A DNA stretch of 64,000 bases from Perognathus longimembris pacificus (Eukaryota > Chordata > Mammalia > Rodentia > Heteromyidae): contig NC_063161.1 in assembly GCF_023159225.1 (NCBI RefSeq), positions 71,390,767 through 71,454,766 of the forward strand. Direction: 5' to 3'. The notes under the pieces were generated by a model. The model was not told where the DNA came from. It ran no database searches and was given only the letters and a program-made list of their open reading frames with translations. The number at the start of each line of letters is the position of its first letter. Within the stretch, counting starts at the first letter, position 1. Position numbers and translations under genes: made by a program. This document shows positions 22,150 to 33,165 of the stretch, one piece after another.

Positions 22150-22500
22150 TCCCTTGGAAGGAGCAGCCCGGACCCAGCGTCCGGCAGGCCCAGCTCGGTC
22201 AACGCCGGGCCAACCGGAAGCCCCCGGCCGGCCTGGCAGAGGTCCGCGGGCCGGGGCCGGGGCGCCAGGAAGCGCCAGCGCCTTGCGTGGAGGCCGGAGA
22301 GGAGCGGCCGGTGCTGCGGGTTCCACGGAGGCTGCTCAAAGCGTGGACGTGGAGGTGGCGCTGTGCGTGGAGGTGGTGCGGCATGCGTGGTGACGTGGCG
22401 TGCACGGTGGTGGCGCAAGCGTGGAAGTGACGCCTGTGCATGATGACGTCCCCTGCGTGGCAGCGGCGCCCCGGCCCAGGGCTGCAGCCCCCCAAGGTCG
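22150..22500. promoter_or_regulatory. Orphan CpG-rich patch with CRE-like half sites
   Basis: High CpG density in an otherwise gene-poor stretch. The distal part is built from imperfect GCGTGG units and contains TGACGT at 22391-22396 and TGACGTC at 22444-22450. No exon is recognisable. It could be a remnant promoter or simply a GC-rich tandem repeat. Confidence 0.35.
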
Positions 22501-23227
22501 TCCTATCTGTCCTTCCGCAGGGGCGGTGGCTCTGAGCTTGGCCCAGAGTGAGATGCAGAATCTTAGAATCAGACCCAAGGAAGCCCTGCGGGGGTCACTG
22601 GGTGCGCAGGGTGCTGGGGAGACGGAGTTCCAGGCCTCTAGGCCTGGGGGACTCACTGGGTGGGGGGAACCTGGGAAAGCCCGGGGTCCCCCAGGGTAGC
22701 AGGATTGTGGTCCCCTCCCGGGTAGGAGGCGGAGTAGGCTCTAAGTAGAATGCCCCGTCCTTGAAAAGAAGTGGAGGACGGGGTCAGTAAATCAGGGAGG
22801 TGGGGGTCATTCAGGCAAGGAGGTTGTACTTAGGCTGTGAACCTGGGAGCAGGCTGGCCAGGGCTTGGGACAGCAGCGTTTCTTCAGCTTCTGGGAACCC
22901 AGCAGGCCGTAGGGTAGCTGTGTCAGCTTGACCCCAGGGATTGTCTCTGGACCAGCTGTGCATAGAAGTGTTGTAGGGAACCTAGCCTTGCCCTGTCCCC
23001 CACCCCCTTCCAGGGCTCCACTGGGCACTATCTGTCCACCAGCAAGGGGTCCCCCACTCTAACCAGGATTTCTAACCAGGACTGTAGGGTAAGGGACTCA
23101 ACACCAAGCACTGGGTTCTCACCATCAGGGTGCCAGGTCAGATCCAAACAGCCCTGGAGCCCCACGCAGCCCTGGTGCCTCAGACTCCAAAGGCAGAGCC
23201 CACCTGCAGCTGCTGCTTGTGCTAGCA

Positions 23228-23450
23228 CTGGGGCTTGAACTCAGAGCCTGGGCACTGCCCCTTAGCTTTTTTCCCTCAAGGTTGACTGATGCTTTACCAC
23301 TTGAGCCACAACTCAACTTTTTTTTTTTTTTTTCTGATTAATGAGGTAAGAGTCTCATGGACTTTCCTGCCTTCGCTGGCTTTGAATCTTAATCCTCAGA
23401 TCTCAGCCACCTGAGATGCTGGGATGACAGGTGTGAGCTACTGGCCTAGG
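23228..23450 (-). mobile_element. B1-headed composite SINE
   Basis: Minus-strand copy with a T-run (23318-23334) inside. Confidence 0.75.
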
Positions 23451-24212
23451 CTTTGGCTTCTATTTTTATCTCCAGGTGGCTGGAAATTGCAAGCTGGCAA
23501 CTGAAGTTCAGTGGGGATGCTGGCAGCACCCCACTGTGCCCTTGGGGGCGGAGCCTGACAGCCAGCAAGGGAAACTCAGCTGGCTAATTGCACACATTGG
23601 GCCAGCTTGGGGCCCTGCCTGTACAAGGGGCCCTCCATTCAGTCACCTGTGGCCCAGGCCGGCAGCTACTCAGGAGGCTGGGATCTAAGGATCAAGGTTT
23701 TAAAGCCAACTTGGGCAGGAAAGTTGTTGAGACTCTTTATCTCTAAGGATAGCACTTAGGGGTGCAGGCTGGGAAGGGAGAGAGGGGAACCCTAAGACAT
23801 GTCCTCACCTCACCGGCACAGGCCAAAAAAGTTCTATCTGCCACTCCTCCTAGGGGACCACAAGTAGCCAGCTGGGTGCAGCCCCCCTACCCCCCAGGGA
23901 AGGAGGGTGGGAGGGCTAGAAGAGACACCCTGCAAGCAGGGGGGAGGAAGAAGATGGCCCAGGGGGTAAGGGAGGGGTGTGGCCTCAGGGGGGACAGTCA
24001 ACAGAGAAGGCGCTGGCCTGGGGGGCACAGTGAGGCTGAGAGCCAGGGCAGATACTGAGGGCACGGTCCCCTGGAGGGAGAAGACCAAAGCACCCTAGGA
24101 CTGGTATCCTGGCACCCCTTTCTCTAGGTTATTTGGGTCACAGAGGCTGAGCCACAGGGATGTGTGCCTCTTCTTCATTGCCCAAGAGGCAGTGACTTTC
24201 AAGTGGACCCCA

Positions 24213-24440
24213 CTGCACAGGGGAGGGCCACCCCTACCCTGTGTCCCCCACTCCTCCCATAGGGCACTCACTGCATAGGGGCAGGGGAGGGCCACCCCCA
24301 CCCCGTGGCCCCCACACCTCCCTCAGGTCCTCACTGCACAAGGGAGGGCCACCCCCACCCCGTGGCCCCCACGCCTCCCTCAGGTCCCCACTGCACAGGA
24401 GAGGGCCACCCCCACTCCATGCCCCTCAACCCTCCTGCAG
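24213..24440 (+). repeat. About 60-base minisatellite, four copies
   Basis: Units begin CTGCACAGGGGAGGGCC or close variants at 24213, 24271, 24332 and 24391, followed by ACCCCCACCCCGTGGCCCCC and CCTCCCTCAGGTC. Confidence 0.85.
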
Positions 24441-24989
24441 GGCACAACCCTCCTCACCTGAGCACAGAGCTGGACTCTGGGTACCAGAGTGGGCTAGGCA
24501 GGCACAGAGTTGGTGGAGAGACAAGGGGGTGTGTAAGGACTCCACAGCTGTGTGCGAGTGCTGGTGGCCTGGGTTTGGAAGCCTTGTGCCTAAACCCTTC
24601 CAATTCCCTCTGAGCCACTGCTCCCAGGCGTGGAGACCCCAGGGACACTGAGAAAACCCGGGGTGGATGGAGACAGAGAGGACAGGAGGCCCAGGGCACT
24701 CCGAGAGGCAGCTCCAGGGTGCAGCAGCAGGACTCCTCTTCTTGTCTTGGTTGAGGAGTAGAACAGCGGGGCATCCTGAGGTTGGGAAGAGGGGTGATCA
24801 CTGGCTTAGCCATGGCCTCACTCCCCCCCAAACCCTGCTTCTTCCTTCTCAATCCAGGTATTTCTCAGCCCTGCTCCCACCCTAAGAAACTCTCTGACTC
24901 CAGCCAGCTGCTTGAGGTGTGAAAGTAGCTGGAAGAGGCCTGAGCCCATGAAGTGGACAGAGGAGATGGAAACCCAGCCAGTTACCACC

Positions 24990-25196
24990 AGTCAGGCCCT
25001 GTCATCCCAGCTACTCAGGAAGCTGAGATCTGAGAATCAAAGTTCAAAGCCAACCTGGGCAGGAAAGTTTATGAAACTCTTATTTCTAATGAACCACCAA
25101 AAAGCTAGAAGTGGCGCTGTGGCTCAAGTGGTAGAGTGCCAGCCTTGGATGAAAAAGCTAAGGGACAGCACCCCAGGCCCTGAGTTCAAGCCCCAA

Positions 25197-25237
<41 letters not shown>
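24990..25237 (+). mobile_element. B1-headed composite SINE ending in (CA)n
   Basis: Plus-strand copy. Its A-rich end has been replaced by a pure CA tract at 25198-25236. Confidence 0.8.
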
Positions 25238-25239
<2 letters not shown>

Positions 25240-26029
25240 CATCCAGACATTGCTGTGGCCTTCAGCCTAACACACTCCCTCAATAGTAAAAAGAAGAAAA
25301 TGCATGGGGGAGAGGGAGCACAGCCTCTCCCTCTGACCTCACTTGTTGGCCCAGTAATTAGTGCACCCTGGGAACTGAGCAAGAATATCTTAAAAGAAGA
25401 CACTTACCCTGGAGGGGAAAAACTCTCTAGGGAGGACTATAACCCTGTGGCTGCTTCTGCACATCAGAGAACACCAGCAGCTCTTGGCATCTATGCGGGC
25501 ACAGGGCTCACCAGGGAGGCAGGCTGCCACAGCCTGGCGGGGTGCCCACGAGAGGATGAAGCCCTGGCTCACAGGCCCCAGCTCCGGGACCCCCACTCTG
25601 GGAGGGGACATGTGGTGTGAACCACAGAACCACGCTGGATATTTTCATGGTGCTTTGCTTTGACCCTTGGAACACTGCAGCAGGGTGTGGGGTGGTGTGA
25701 ACACTTCACAGATGAGGAAAGTCAATTCTGGGAGGTTCCAGAACTTGAGCCAAATGGGAAATATGGTGGTCTGAATGGGAAGTGTCAGCAGAGGCCCCTG
25801 GCTTGTTGAAGGCTTCCTTGCTAGTCTGTGCCTGTGCTCTTGGAGGTGGCTGTACCTTTAAGAGGAGAGGCCTGTTGGGAGGATGTTAGGTTATTGGAGG
25901 TGTGGCCTTGAGGAAATGTGGAAAACCTGGCTTCCTCTGGCCTTGGAGCCCCCCCCCCCCCCCACGCCCAAAGAAACACTGACTGAAACCTCTGAAACAG
26001 TGCAACAGGATAAACCTTACCTATTTACT

Positions 26030-26395
26030 TTTAAATGGGATTTCAGTATGTAACTCAGGCTGACTGAATTCAACCTCCCTCTGCCCCAATCTCCTGAGTG
26101 CTGGGATTATAGGCCTGCACCACCAAGCCTGCCAACATTTCTCCCTTTTCATTTCTTTCCTTGGATGGAAATGTGAGTAACATAAACCCGCTGTTCACAA
26201 GGGACACGGTCAGGTCCGCACAATGGATCCTGATGCCCCCTTGCCCTTCAGAGCAGCCACAAGAGAAACCATGGGAAAGAGTTTTATGGACTTGCCTGCT
26301 CAGTCTGGCTTTGAACCACAATCCTTAGACCGCAGCTTCCTGAGTAGCTGGGATTACAGGTGTGAGCTACTTACTACTAGTGGCTGGCCGGATCT
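26030..26395 (-). mobile_element. B1-like element and composite head fragment
   Basis: A B1-like monomer in reverse at about 26030-26135, then a composite-SINE head at about 26275-26395. Confidence 0.6.
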
Positions 26396-26444
26396 TTGTT
26401 TGTTTGAATTTTTTGTGGTTTTTTTTGTTTGTTTATTTGTTTGC

Positions 26445-26672
26445 CCATCCTGGGCTTGAACCCTGGGCCTGAGCACTGTCCCTGGATTCCTTTTGCTCAA
26501 GGTTAGCATTCTGCCACCTGAGCCACAGCACTACTTCTGGCTTTTTCTGTGATTAATTGGAGGGAAGCGTCTCACAGACTTTCCTGCCTGGGCTGGCTTC
26601 AAACAATGGTCCTCAGATCTCAGCCTCCTGTGTAACTAGTAGCTACCATGACAGGCATGGTCACCTGCGCCT
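26445..26672 (-). mobile_element. B1-headed composite SINE
   Basis: Minus-strand copy close to full length. Confidence 0.75.
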
Positions 26673-26904
26673 GGTGGATGTTTGGTTCTGAGCATTGCTT
26701 CTGACTCATCTTCCCCTCTCTGCTCTCTTCCTTACTTCTCATCCTGAAACTTCCTTGGGAGACTCCCCAGCTTTTCTCTGAGTGTATGGGATTGGGTACA
26801 CTTGGATGGGACCAACCAAATAAAAGACGTCACTGCCCTCTGTGGTCTGGGTATGGGAACCCTGGGCTTGGAGCCAGTGTCACCTCTAAGGAAAGAGACC
26901 AGAG

Positions 26905-26990
26905 ATCAAAGGGTTAAATGACTGGTTCCTAAGTCAAGGAGCCAGGTAGTGCCAGAAGAGCTGAGAATGCAAGTGCTTACAGGAAGCCAC
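26905..26990 (+). mobile_element. Possible MIR fragment
   Basis: GGGTTAAATGACT, AAGTCAAGGAG and AGGTAGTGCCAGA follow the order of the MIR 3' half, but divergence is high. Confidence 0.4.
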
Positions 26991-27486
26991 GCCAGAAAGC
27001 AGCTGTCTGGGATACCACGTCCGCTGGCCGGTGAATCACGAGGCTCCATTCTCCCTATTTATAAAAGCACGCAGCACGGTGCTTCCAGGAAGGACCGAAT
27101 GAGAGCCGGGAGCAGCGCCTGACACAGCACTTCCGGCACAGAAGCCCAGCGGATGATCCAGCCAGCCGCAGCCGCAGCCGATGGGATCCAATGGGATGCC
27201 TCAGCGCCCGCTCAAGCCCGAAGGCCCCCCTCTTGTTTATTCTATAGATAGGACTGGAGGATTCTAGAAACAGCCACATGGGGTTCCCTTCCATCTCGCT
27301 CTTCACGAAGGAGACTGGTACCCTTATAAGAGACCAAAGAGATGGGCGTAGTGACTCACACCTGTAATCCCAGCACTTGGGGAGCTTGGAGCACTGTGGA
27401 TTCAAAAGATAAAAATAAAAAAGAATTTGGTTGTTTGGCATCCTTTACTAGTGATTATTGTTATTATTACTATCATTATTATTATT

Positions 27487-27777
27487 TGCCAGTCCTGGGG
27501 CTTGAGCTCAGGGCCTGAGCACTGCCCCTGGCTTCTTTTTGGTCAAGGCTAGCACGCTGCCACTTGAGCCACAGCGCCACTTTGGGCTTTTTCTGTTTAT
27601 GTGGTGCTGAGGAATCAAACCCAGGGCTTCATGCATGCTAGACAAGCAATCTACCACTATTCCCAGCCCAGTGGTGATTAATTTAATTAATTTATTTTAT
27701 GCAGTACTGGGATGTGAACTTAGGGCCTTGGTTTTGCTAAGTAGGCACTCTACCTCTTGGGCCATACCTCCAGCCTT
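27487..27777 (-). mobile_element. ID-headed dimeric SINE plus an ID-like fragment
   Basis: The dimer lies at about 27487-27668 on the minus strand, and a second ID-like piece at about 27690-27777. Confidence 0.75.
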
Positions 27778-27924
27778 TTCTTCTTTCATTATTAATACAA
27801 TGTGGCAGAATTGACATTCCAACTCAAAGCTTCACACTTGCTCAGTCTGCTTTCTCAACTGGCACTCTACCACTTGAACCACACCTCCAGCCGGCTTTTT
27901 ATTGGTTATTTTATTTTTTTTAAT

Positions 27925-28265
27925 ATTTTTTGTCAGTAGTGGGATTTGGACTCAGGGCCTGGGCGCTGTCCCTGAGCTCTTTTGTTCATGGCTTGTGCTC
28001 TACCACTTTGAGCCACAGCTCCACTTTTGGTTTTCTGGTGGATAATTGTAAGAGTCTCACAGACTTTCCTGCCCAGGCTGGCTTTGAACTGTGATCCTCA
28101 GATCTCAGCCTTCTGAGTAGTTAGGATGGTAGGCATGAGCCACCAGCATCAGGCTTGTTGGCTGTTCTAGAGATGGAGTCTACCAGACTTTTCTGCCTAG
28201 ACTGGCCTTAAACCTTGATCCTCCTGATCTCAGCCTCCTGCGTAGCTAAGATGATAGGCATGAGC
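27925..28265 (-). mobile_element. B1-headed composite SINE and a second head fragment
   Basis: A full copy at about 27925-28155, then another head-only piece to about 28265, both in reverse. Confidence 0.7.
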
Positions 28266-28787
28266 GACTGGGGCCAGTTACCATTTTCCAGTGGAATAAT
28301 GAACCCACGGATTGGAATATGTTTGATGTGATGGAATCTAATGCAGCTACTGTTCTTACCAGTACATCAACTGGTGCTTGAAGCCATGCGGGGGCACAGC
28401 AGATCTTCAGGAAGAGATCAGGAGACGCCAAGGAGGGCCCTGGATGACTGACGATCAGGGGAGGCACTGGAAGTGGAACCTGGATGGCTCAGCCTGGGCT
28501 GAGCTGGGATTCAAGTATTTCAGTGGCTTGCCTTGGGGGTGGGGGTGGGGATGGGGACTGCACTGTGAACTCTCCTGTGGGTCCTGAAGGTCAGTTCCAC
28601 CTTCCAAGCGGAGACGCCCCCTGGTGGCCACATGAAGGATGGCAGGGAGAGGGAACCTGGCAAGCCACTCAGACCTCCACAGCTCACAGACAGTTAAAGG
28701 AGTAAGACCCTTCCAGACTGGAAGGAGAAATCGCCCAGCAGTGGAGTGACTGGTTTACTACATGGGACAAGAGATTATATGGGGGTT

Positions 28788-29040
28788 TAAGCCAAACACC
28801 AGTGGCTCACACCTGTAATCCTAGCTACTCAGGAGGCTGAGATCTGAGGATGGCAGTGTGAAGCCAGGACAGGCAGGTAAGTCCGAGAGATTCTTACCTC
28901 CAATTAACTATCAAAAGGCCAGAAGAAGCAGAGTTATGGATCAAGTGCTAGAGCAGCAGCCTGGAGTGAAAAGGCCAAGTGAGAATGTGAGGTACTGAGT
29001 TCAAGCCCCAATACCAACACAATGTGCACACACACACAAG
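28788..29040 (+). mobile_element. B1-headed composite SINE
   Basis: Plus-strand copy ending in a CA-rich stretch. Confidence 0.8.
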
Positions 29041-29129
29041 CATGCACATGCACGTACGCCCCCCCCCCCATAGCTTAAAGAAAGGGCGTAGGGAGGAGAG
29101 GTGAAAGGGAAAAGAAAAGGGAATTGGCA

Positions 29130-29450
29130 GTTGTCTACAGTGGCTCACACCTTTAATCTCAGCTACTCAGAGGGTAGAGATTGGGAGGACAGATTCCAAG
29201 CCACGGAGGCTAATGCATCACTGAGATGAGCAGCCAGGGGTGGGGAGTGCTGGCACATTCCTGTAATCCCAGCTAGACAGAAGGACCCAGGTCAAGGCTT
29301 AATCCAAGAAATACACACAAGACCCTATCTGGAAAGTTTAGTCAGAGCAAAAAGAGCTTGGGGACATGGCTCAAGTGGTAGAGTACCTGCCTGCTGAACA
29401 CAAGGCCCTCAGTCCAAAGCCCAGCACCACCACCAACACAAGACAAAAGA
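29130..29450 (+). mobile_element. Diverged SINE copies
   Basis: A head fragment at about 29130-29230 and a further element at about 29245-29450 with a CTCAAGTGGTAGAGTACCTG box. Confidence 0.6.
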
Positions 29451-29859
29451 AAAGAAATTGAAATTTTCAAGATCCTAACACCCCACCCTCCAGCCCTCTC
29501 CTCTGCTCCAGTCCCACCATCCTCTCCACAGTCCCAGCCCCCCTATGGCCCTCTCAGTCAGTGGTGGTCTTTACCGGTTCCCGCAGGGTTTTCTAGGGAG
29601 GGCGTGGAGGGGGTTATGGAGAGTCCATTCTAGCTTGTTCCTCACCCCCAGCACAGCTTCATAACTGCAGGGCATGCTGTGGCTAAGTAGCAGATCACCT
29701 GGTGGGGATAGGATGAAGGAGAGGAGGGCATGGGGGTGTGGGGGAGGCCATCCTCAGACCTAGAGCCCTAGAAATCTCCTAGGGTGAACTTTGAACTTCC
29801 TAGGTCAGAGGGTCCAGGTGGCGGGGGTGGGGAGGACAGCCTGAGAAATAACTGGAAAT

Positions 29860-30054
29860 AGCCCAGTGCCTATAATCCTGGCTATGCAGGAAGCTGAGAT
29901 CTGAGGCTCATAGTTCAAAGCCAGCCTGAGTAGGAAAAGCCCTGTAACAGTCTTAGCTCCAAAAAGCTGGAAGTAGAGCTGGGGTTCAAGTGGTAGAGTG
30001 CCATCCAGCTTTGGGCAGTAAAAATTCAGGGACAGTGGCCAGTGCCAATACAGG

Positions 30055-30104
<50 letters not shown>
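29860..30104 (+). mobile_element. B1-headed composite SINE ending in (CA)n
   Basis: Plus-strand copy ending in a 47-base CA tract (30057-30104). Confidence 0.8.
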
Positions 30105-30106
<2 letters not shown>

Positions 30107-30699
30107 GAAACATCTGGTCTGCTGCCCAGTAGTGTCCAGGCCTTGGTGGGGGTCAGGGCCCAGTGAGACTTCAATCCCAGCAGGAAGGGCTGAGGACCTT
30201 GACACAGCAGCGTGCAGTCCCAGTCCCAGGCACTAGATGTCTGAGGGGCTCCGGGCATGGTGGGCCGGCCGCGTCCCCTCCCCTACAGGCCCACACAAAC
30301 GCAGGGAGCAGGGGTGTCTTCCTTCCTTCAGTTCCCCTCCCCTCCTGCTGTCAGGCCTACCCAGGCCAGCCTCATGAGGCCGCAGGGCTGCATACTATCC
30401 AGGCCTGGATGGCTCAGTGAGCAGGCCAAGTGTAGTGCACCACGGTACTCTCAGCAAGGAGACCCAGGCGGCTGGCACCCCCCCTCTAATCTCCTGCCCC
30501 CCCCCCATTTCTCTTCACCTGGGTTCCAAGGCCAGTTTCAGCCTTCAGCCACAGTCCTGACTTGGTCCCTCCAGGGGGCCACCAGGCCCCACTGTTCCCA
30601 AGGTGGGACAACAGGCAGGCCTGACCAGAGCAAAGGGCAGAGGCTGGGGTCAAGACACATCCCAGAGGAAGGAAAGCTGGGTAGGGGTGGCCCCGGAGT

Positions 30700-31301
30700 T
30701 CCCCAGAAGGAGAGGGGTGCAGGAGAGGGTGCTGGCAATCCCCACAGGGCCATCAAGCAGGCGGCCGGAGGAGACTGGAAACCCACGGCTTCCGTGCATA
30801 AGGCGCCAACCACCGCCCCGTGAGGATGGAAGGCAAATAGGCAGTTCTGGGAGAGATCCAAGTCCACGGTTCTCACCAGCTGGGGAGCAGACTGCGCACC
30901 CCATTTGCAGGTGAGCCTTGAGGGGTGACAAGTGTTTATTCTGAAGCCCCATCCCCACTCAGGACTCATTTTGTGATGCTCACCGTGATGGGGCAGTGAT
31001 TCCATGCTGCCCAGTTCTGACCCAGAGCGCAGCCTCCCCTCCTGGGGGTCTTGGTTCCTGGCAGGCCTAGGGCGGTGGGGCAGGTAGGTGGGCACCCGGG
31101 GCCGGCAAGGCGGGAGGGGCCCTCTGCGCCTGGTGGGAGCCTGGGAGAACCTTCCCTACCTCCTTCCAGAGGCCTTGGGAACTTACCAGACACCAAAAAA
31201 GAGAAGACACAGAGTAAAACAGCCAATCCGCCTCCTCCAGGGAGTAGGCTGGAGCCTCCACGGACGCGGGGAGGTCCGGGGGCGGCGCAGCGGTGCCCCA
31301 C
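30700..31301 (-). pseudogene. DGAT2/MOGAT-family acyltransferase relic, exons 1-3 only
   Basis: Three blocks lie in order on the minus strand. The first ends at 31187 with a perfect GTAAGT donor and reads LAVLLCVFSFLVSG, like the first membrane segment of MOGAT2. The second (about 31057-30984, acceptor CAG, donor GTGAGC) reads TPRRGG followed by QNWAAWNHCPIT, matching the conserved region after the second membrane segment, but the membrane segment itself is missing. The third starts at 30879 after an acceptor and reads LVRTVDLDLSQN, then FHPHG and CTEAVGF, with the catalytic-region HPHG kept but a few residues lost behind it. Similarity fades near 30700 and no later exon is visible. Position between VGF and PLOD3 fits MOGAT3 or human DGAT2L7P; I cannot tell which. 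Confidence 0.7.
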
Positions 31302-31659
31302 AGCCTAGGCAGCGCCCTGAGTCCGGTCCTGGGCCCGCCTCCCAGCCTTTCCCCTGGTCCTCCCTCACAGCCTCCAGACCTGGGCAAGGTGGAGGGAATC
31401 ATGACTCCCATCTTGGACCAATAAGATCAGAGTTCACAGGCTTGGACCAATAGGATCGCGTGGGAATTATGAGGGGTGTGGCCAGAAGCCTGTTGGAGCT
31501 TGGTGTTGGTTAGGAGCTGGGCTGGTAGAGGTGGAGAGTTGGGTGACCTAGGGTGGGGTTTGACAACAGTGCACCAGCCTTGGATGAAAAGGCCAAGTGG
31601 GAGCCTGAGGTCCTGAGTTCAAGTCCCAGTAAGGGAATGACAACGAAAAAGACTTAAGA

Positions 31660-32312
31660 AATTGGCTGCAGGTGGCTCACACCTGTAATCCCAGCTACTC
31701 TGGAGGCTGAGATCTGAAGATCATGGTTCAAAGGCAGCCCAAGCAAGAAAGTCTGTAAAGACTCTTATCTCCAATGAACCACTCAAAAACAGGAAGTGGA
31801 GCTGTGGCTCAAAGTGGTAGAGCACTAACCTTGAGTAGAAAAGCTCAGGGATGCTGGGCACTGGTGGCTCATGCCTGTCATCCTAGCTACTCAGGAGGCT
31901 GAGATCTGGGGACTGAGGTTCAAAGCCAGCCTGGGAAGGAAAGTCCATGAGACTCTCATCTCCAATTAACCATCAGAAAACTGGAAGTGGTGCTGTGGCT
32001 CCAGTCATAGAGCCCTAGCCTTGAGCTGAAGGGCTCAGGGACGGTGCACAAACTCCAAGTTCAAGCTCCATGACTGATTTAAAAAACAAACCAAACCAAA
32101 CCAAACCAAACAGGGGCTGGGGATATGGCCTAGTGGCAAGAGTGCTTGCCTCGTATACATGAGGCCCTGTGTTCAATTCCCCAGCACCACATATACAGAA
32201 AATGGCCAGAAGTGGTGCTGTGGCTCAAGTGGCAGAGTGCTAGCCTTGAGCAAAAAGCAGCCAGGGACAGTGCTCAGGCCCTGAGTCCAAGCCCAGGACT
32301 GGCCAAAAAAAA
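31660..32312 (+). mobile_element. Three SINEs head to tail
   Basis: B1-headed copies at 31660-31850 and 31855-32085, an (AAACC)n tract at 32082-32110, then an ID-headed dimer at 32112-32312, all on the plus strand. Confidence 0.85.
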
Positions 32313-32449
32313 AAAAACCAAACAAAAAAAACCCCAACAAATCCCTTAGTCCTTAGTGGCTACTGCCATACCTTTTCATGTACCTACTGGTCAGTTATTT
32401 GTATGTTTCCTTTGAAGGAATGTTGATTCTACCCCTTTGCCCATTTTAA

Positions 32450-32640
32450 GAATTGAGCTATGGTTCACGCCTGTAACCCTAGTTACTCAGGAGGCTGAGA
32501 TACAGAGGATTGTGGTTTCAGGCTGGCTCAAGCAGAAAAGCCCAAGAGGGAAAAAAGGCAAAAGCCTCAGTGGTAGAGAGCCAGCTGAAAGCAAGCGAGC
32601 AGAGCAAGGCTCTGAGTTCAAACTCAGGACCAGAAAATTA
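32450..32640 (+). mobile_element. Diverged composite SINE
   Basis: Plus-strand copy with a recognisable head and weak tail. Confidence 0.6.
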
Positions 32641-32702
32641 ATTTGGAAAGGGCTAAAAGGGTTGTTTTTGTTGTTGAGTTGCAAGTTTTTGTTTTTGATT
32701 TT

Positions 32703-33165
32703 GTGTGCTGGTCCTGGGGCTTGAACTTAGGGCCTAGGTGCTGGCTTTGAGGGTTTTGTTGTTGTTTTGCTCAAGGCTAGAGTTCTACCACTTGAACCAC
32801 AGTTCCACTTCTGTTTTTTTGGAGGTTAATTGGAAATAAGAATCTCATGGACTTTTCTGCCCAGGATGACTTTTTTTTTTTTTTTTTGGCCAGTCCTGGG
32901 GCCTTGGACTCAGGGCCTGAGCACCCTCCCTGGCTTCTTCCCGCTCAAGGCTAGCACTCTGCCACCTGAGCCACAGCGCCCCTTCTGGCCATTTTCCATA
33001 TATGTGGTGCTGGGGAATCGAACCGAGAGCTTCATATGTAGGAGGCAAGCACTCTTGCCACTAGGCCATATTCCCAGCCCCCTAGGATGACTTTTGAACC
33101 ATGATCCTCAGACCTCTCTGTCTTGTGAGTAGTTAAGGTTGCAGGCGTGAGCCTCCGGTGCTCAG
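32703..33165 (-). mobile_element. Composite SINE interrupted by a younger SINE
   Basis: The older B1-headed element is in two parts (32703-32862 and about 33096-33165) around the younger ID-headed copy; both are on the minus strand. Confidence 0.85.
32875..33083 (-). mobile_element. ID-headed dimeric SINE with target duplication
   Basis: AGGATGACTTTT flanks the element on both sides (32863-32874 and 33084-33095), proving insertion into the older SINE. Confidence 0.9.

Larger units (their letters stand above)
15954..30699. other. Gene-poor region between VGF and the acyltransferase relic
   Basis: No coding exon is recognisable on either strand, although NAT16 is expected here by synteny. It holds GAAT-type repeats near 16034-16150, G-rich low-complexity DNA to about 17 kb, CA tracts, a CpG-rich patch at 22.15-22.50 kb, a minisatellite at 24.2 kb and many SINEs. 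Confidence 0.65.

Noticed and set aside
26816..26823. AATAAA on the plus strand at 26.8 kb
   Set aside because: No plus-strand exon precedes it, so it is a chance match.
27057..27067. TATA-like sequence (TATAAATA on minus, TATAAAAG on plus)
   Set aside because: No exon or CpG island follows in either direction; probably part of an old repeat.
28246..28720. Possible exon near a repeat-poor block at 28.3-28.7 kb
   Set aside because: No conserved motif or consistent splice sites on either strand.
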